Origin: Rhodococcus tukisamuensis NBRC 100609
Lineage (GTDB): Bacteria > Actinomycetota > Actinomycetes > Mycobacteriales > Mycobacteriaceae
Assembly: GCF_001894985.1 (NCBI RefSeq)
Contig: NZ_BCXG01000010.1
Coordinates: 62,001-126,000 of the forward strand
Length of the DNA stretch: 64,000 nucleotides
Direction: 5' to 3'
Part shown: positions 61,500 to 64,000 of the stretch, piece by piece
Layout: each line of letters begins with the position of its first letter
Numbering within the stretch: the first letter of the stretch is position 1
Position numbers and translations under genes: made by a program
The notes under the pieces: model-generated
What the model was told of the DNA's origin: nothing
What the model saw: the letters and a program-made list of their open reading frames with translations, nothing else
Databases searched by the model: none

Positions 61500-63296
61500 A
61501 TGACACAGATCATCCCCGAGCCGTCGCACAAGCAGACGGACCCCGGCGGCCTCGTGGAGATGGCCTGGGATCCGATCACCCGCATCGTGGGCAGTCTCGG
61601 CATCTACACCAAGATCGATTTCGACAACCGAGAGGTGGTGGAATGCCACAGCACCTCGTCCATCTTTCGCGGCTACTCGTTGTTCATGAAGGGCAAGGAT
61701 CCCCGCGACGCGCACTTCATCACGAGCCGCATCTGCGGCATCTGCGGTGACAACCACGCGACGTGTTCCTGCTACACGCAGAACATGGCGTACGGCGTGA
61801 AGCCACCGCACCTCGGGGAATGGATCGTGAACCTCGGTGAGGCCGCCGAGTACATGTTCGACCACAACATCTTTCAGGAGAACCTGGTCGGCGTGGACTA
61901 CTGCGAGAAGATGGTGTCGGAGACGAACCCCGGTGTGCTCGCCAAGGCCGAGAACACCCAGGCGCCGCGGGCGGGTGAACACGGGTACCGCACGATCGCG
62001 GACATCATGCGTTCCCTCAATCCCTTCACCGGTGAGTTCTATCGCGAGGCACTCCAGGTCAGCCGGGCCACCCGAGAGATGTTCTGTCTCATGGAGGGTC
62101 GGCACGTCCACCCGTCCACCCTCTATCCGGGCGGGGTCGGGACGGTGGCAACCATCCAGCTGATGACGGACTACATGACCCGGTTGATGCGGTACGTGGA
62201 GTTCATGAAGAAGGTCGTGCCCATGCACGACGACCTGTTCGACTTCTTCTACGAGGCGATTCCTGGGTACGAGAAGGTGGGCCTGCGGCGGACGTTGCTC
62301 GGTTGCTGGGGCTCGTTCCAGGACCCCGAGTACTGCAACTTCGAGTACAAGGACATGACGAACTGGGGCCGGAAGATGTTCGTCACCCCCGGGGTCGTCG
62401 TCGACGGCAAGCTGGTCACCACCGATCTCGTCGACATCAACCTGGGCATCCGGATCCTGCTGGGGTCGTCGTACTACGACGACTGGAGCGACCAGGAGAC
62501 CTTCGTCAAACAGGACCCGCTGGGCAATCCGGTCGACCGGCGTCACCCGTGGAACCAGCACACCAACCCGCAGCCGCAGAAACGCGACCTCGAGGACAAG
62601 TACAGCTGGGTGATGTCGCCCAGGTGGTTCGATGGCACCGACCACCTCGCGCTGGACACCGGTGGTGGACCGCTGGCCCGCCTGTGGTCGACGGCGCTGG
62701 CCGGACTCGTCGACATCGGGTACGTCAAGTCGACCGGCCGCAGCGTGCAGATCAACCTCCCGAAAACCGCGCTCAAGGGCCCGGTTTCGCTGGAGTGGAA
62801 GATCCCGGAGTTCGGCAGCAACACCATCGAACGCAACCGCGCCCGGACCTACTTCCAGGCGTACGCGGCGGCCTGTGCGCTGCACTTCGCGGAGAAGGCC
62901 CTCGAGGAGATCCGCGCCGGACGCACCAAGACGTGGGAGAAGTTCGACGTCCCCGAGGAGGGCATCGGCTGCGGGTTCACCGAGGCGGTGCGCGGGGTGC
63001 TCTCACACCACATGGTGATCCGGGACGGCAAGATCGCGAACTACCACCCGTACCCGCCGACCCCGTGGAACGCCAGCCCCCGCGACAGCCTCGGCACCCC
63101 CGGGCCGTACGAGGACGCGGTGCAGGGCCAGCCGATCTTCGAGGAGAACGACCGCGAGCACTTCAAGGGGATCGACATCATGCGGACCGTCCGCAGCTTC
63201 GACCCCTGCCTGCCCTGCGGCGTGCACATGTACCTCGGCAACGGCAAGACGCTGGAGAAGCTGCACTCGCCGACGCAGTCCATGACCGGAGAGTGA
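61500..63296 (+). CDS. hhyL: [NiFe] hydrogenase large subunit, group 1h
   Basis: A 598-aa catalytic subunit splitting H2 at the NiFe(CN)2CO centre. The nickel ligands are in the L1 motif RICGICGDNH (Cys79, Cys82) and the L2 motif DPCLPCGVH (Cys570, Cys573, His576). A 22-residue C-terminal extension after His576 should be removed by a maturation protease; none is in this window. It lies 24 bp after hhyS. HhyS and HhyL form the core of the enzyme that feeds electrons to the respiratory chain when cells lack carbon. Confidence 0.96.
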   Translation: MTQIIPEPSHKQTDPGGLVEMAWDPITRIVGSLGIYTKIDFDNREVVECHSTSSIFRGYSLFMKGKDPRDAHFITSRICGICGDNHATCSCYTQNMAYGVKPPHLGEWIVNLGEAAEYMFDHNIFQENLVGVDYCEKMVSETNPGVLAKAENTQAPRAGEHGYRTIADIMRSLNPFTGEFYREALQVSRATREMFCLMEGRHVHPSTLYPGGVGTVATIQLMTDYMTRLMRYVEFMKKVVPMHDDLFDFFYEAIPGYEKVGLRRTLLGCWGSFQDPEYCNFEYKDMTNWGRKMFVTPGVVVDGKLVTTDLVDINLGIRILLGSSYYDDWSDQETFVKQDPLGNPVDRRHPWNQHTNPQPQKRDLEDKYSWVMSPRWFDGTDHLALDTGGGPLARLWSTALAGLVDIGYVKSTGRSVQINLPKTALKGPVSLEWKIPEFGSNTIERNRARTYFQAYAAACALHFAEKALEEIRAGRTKTWEKFDVPEEGIGCGFTEAVRGVLSHHMVIRDGKIANYHPYPPTPWNASPRDSLGTPGPYEDAVQGQPIFEENDREHFKGIDIMRTVRSFDPCLPCGVHMYLGNGKTLEKLHSPTQSMTGE

Positions 63297-64000
63297 CCGG
63301 TCAGGTGAACGGCCACCCGGCGGACGACGACGCATACTGGCGCAGCGCGGGCGACCGCATCGAGACGCTGCTCGAGGCCAGCTCGGTCGGCGGTGCGGCG
63401 GCCCGCGACCGCGCCGAGCAGCTGGTGCGCGAGGTGGCGGACCTGTACGGGGCCGGGCTGGAGCGGATCCTGCGGATCGTCGGCGAACTCGACGGCGGCG
63501 CGGCGGCGCGGCTCGCCGGCGACGACCTGGTGGCGAGCCTGCTGCTGGTCCACGGGCTGCACCCGCACGACGCCGAGACCCGGGTGCGCGTCGCGCTCGA
63601 CGGCGTGCGGCCCTACCTGGGTTCGCACGGCGGGGACGTGGAACTGCTCGGCGTGAGCTTTCCGCCGGGTTCCGCCGGCGCGGACGGGGTGGTGCGGCTG
63701 CAGCTGACGGGCAGCTGCAAGAGCTGTCCGTCCTCGGCGGTGACGCTCGAGCTGGCCGTCGAGACCGCTGTCCGCGCGGCCGCGCCCGAGATCGCGACCA
63801 TCGAGGTGGTCGCCGCGACCCCGGAGCCGGAGGCCGGGCTGATTCCCGCGGACTCGCTGTTCTCCCGTGTGCACCGCGGCGCCGCCCCCGGCGGAACCTG
63901 GTGCGCGGTACCCGAAGTCGAGCAGCTCCGCGACGGGGAGGTGGGCGGCTTCGTGGTGGCCGACCTGCCGATCCTGGTCTGCCGGGTCGCCGACGACCTG
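63293..64000 (+). CDS. NifU-domain iron-sulfur protein of the hydrogenase operon (partial)
   Basis: The frame overlaps the hhyL stop (GTGA) and runs off the window with 236 residues seen. Residues about 75-160 are a NifU-like domain with the cluster-binding Cys142 and Cys145 (GSCKSCPSS). Near the edge GTWCAVPEVEQLRDGEVGGF begins what looks like a Rieske-type [2Fe-2S] domain, whose ligands would lie outside. Its place fits the HhyE-type proteins needed for electron transfer in group 1h systems. GTG 63305 is an alternative start. Confidence 0.85.
   Translation, partial: MTGQVNGHPADDDAYWRSAGDRIETLLEASSVGGAAARDRAEQLVREVADLYGAGLERILRIVGELDGGAAARLAGDDLVASLLLVHGLHPHDAETRVRVALDGVRPYLGSHGGDVELLGVSFPPGSAGADGVVRLQLTGSCKSCPSSAVTLELAVETAVRAAAPEIATIEVVAATPEPEAGLIPADSLFSRVHRGAAPGGTWCAVPEVEQLRDGEVGGFVVADLPILVCRVADDL

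Noticed and set aside
60351-62885. Minus-strand open frame of 844 codons opposite the hydrogenase genes
   Set aside because: Composition is His/Arg/Val/Gly-biased and without motifs, while the opposite strand has complete, motif-bearing hhyS and hhyL.

Overview
The window is high-GC, mycolic-acid-type actinobacterial DNA, most like Rhodococcus or Prescottella. Supporting signs are IdeR-type iron boxes, a WS/DGAT acyltransferase, a broken mycolyltransferase, an mIHF-like domain, NADP-glutamate dehydrogenase and a group 1h [NiFe] hydrogenase. The genus is an inference from gene content; no rRNA or tRNA gene was found.

Layout. 0-11 kb is housekeeping: two DEAD-box RNA helicases (one with a long Gly-Tyr-Arg repeat tail), a PrmC-like methyltransferase, an alpha/beta hydrolase, an enoyl-CoA hydratase-like protein, 6-phosphogluconate dehydrogenase and a pair of unknown genes. 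10-16 kb holds a BlaI/M56 sensor pair with a palindromic operator, divergent from an esterase and an 868-aa membrane DUF2156 protein. 16-21 kb is an iron block: a siderophore-type FecCD/FecE transporter, whose first permease carries an RDD domain, and two iron boxes. 21-25 kb holds a type II NADH dehydrogenase and gdhA. 25-28.5 kb has an SF2 helicase and a tyrosine recombinase. 28.5-37 kb mixes small enzymes, a 774-aa ATPase-LuxR regulator and a DNA alkylation repair protein. 36.4-39.3 kb is a diiron oxygenase followed by its probable ferredoxin/NADP reductase partner.

39-56 kb is accessory, partly decayed DNA. It contains remnants of DnaB, a Tn3-type transposase, an ISAs1-type transposase, a mycolyltransferase, an enoyl-CoA hydratase and an EEP-family nuclease. 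It also has a 440-bp imperfect direct repeat and a duplicated segment of the ferredoxin reductase 3' end joined to a secreted-protein gene family. Intact genes lie among these: PAS-ANTAR, a DUF5313-like protein, an AraC regulator with a serine hydrolase, WS/DGAT, and a cluster of very small genes with good ribosome binding sites.

56-64 kb is a transcriptional block on the + strand: a helical accessory protein, a second 774-aa ATPase-LuxR regulator, hypA, hypB, then hydrogenase small and large subunits and a NifU-domain protein that runs off the window. The small subunit has Asp in place of one proximal-cluster Cys, the hallmark of the oxygen-insensitive high-affinity group 1h enzymes that scavenge atmospheric hydrogen. 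The maturation genes hypCDEF and the endopeptidase are not in the window.
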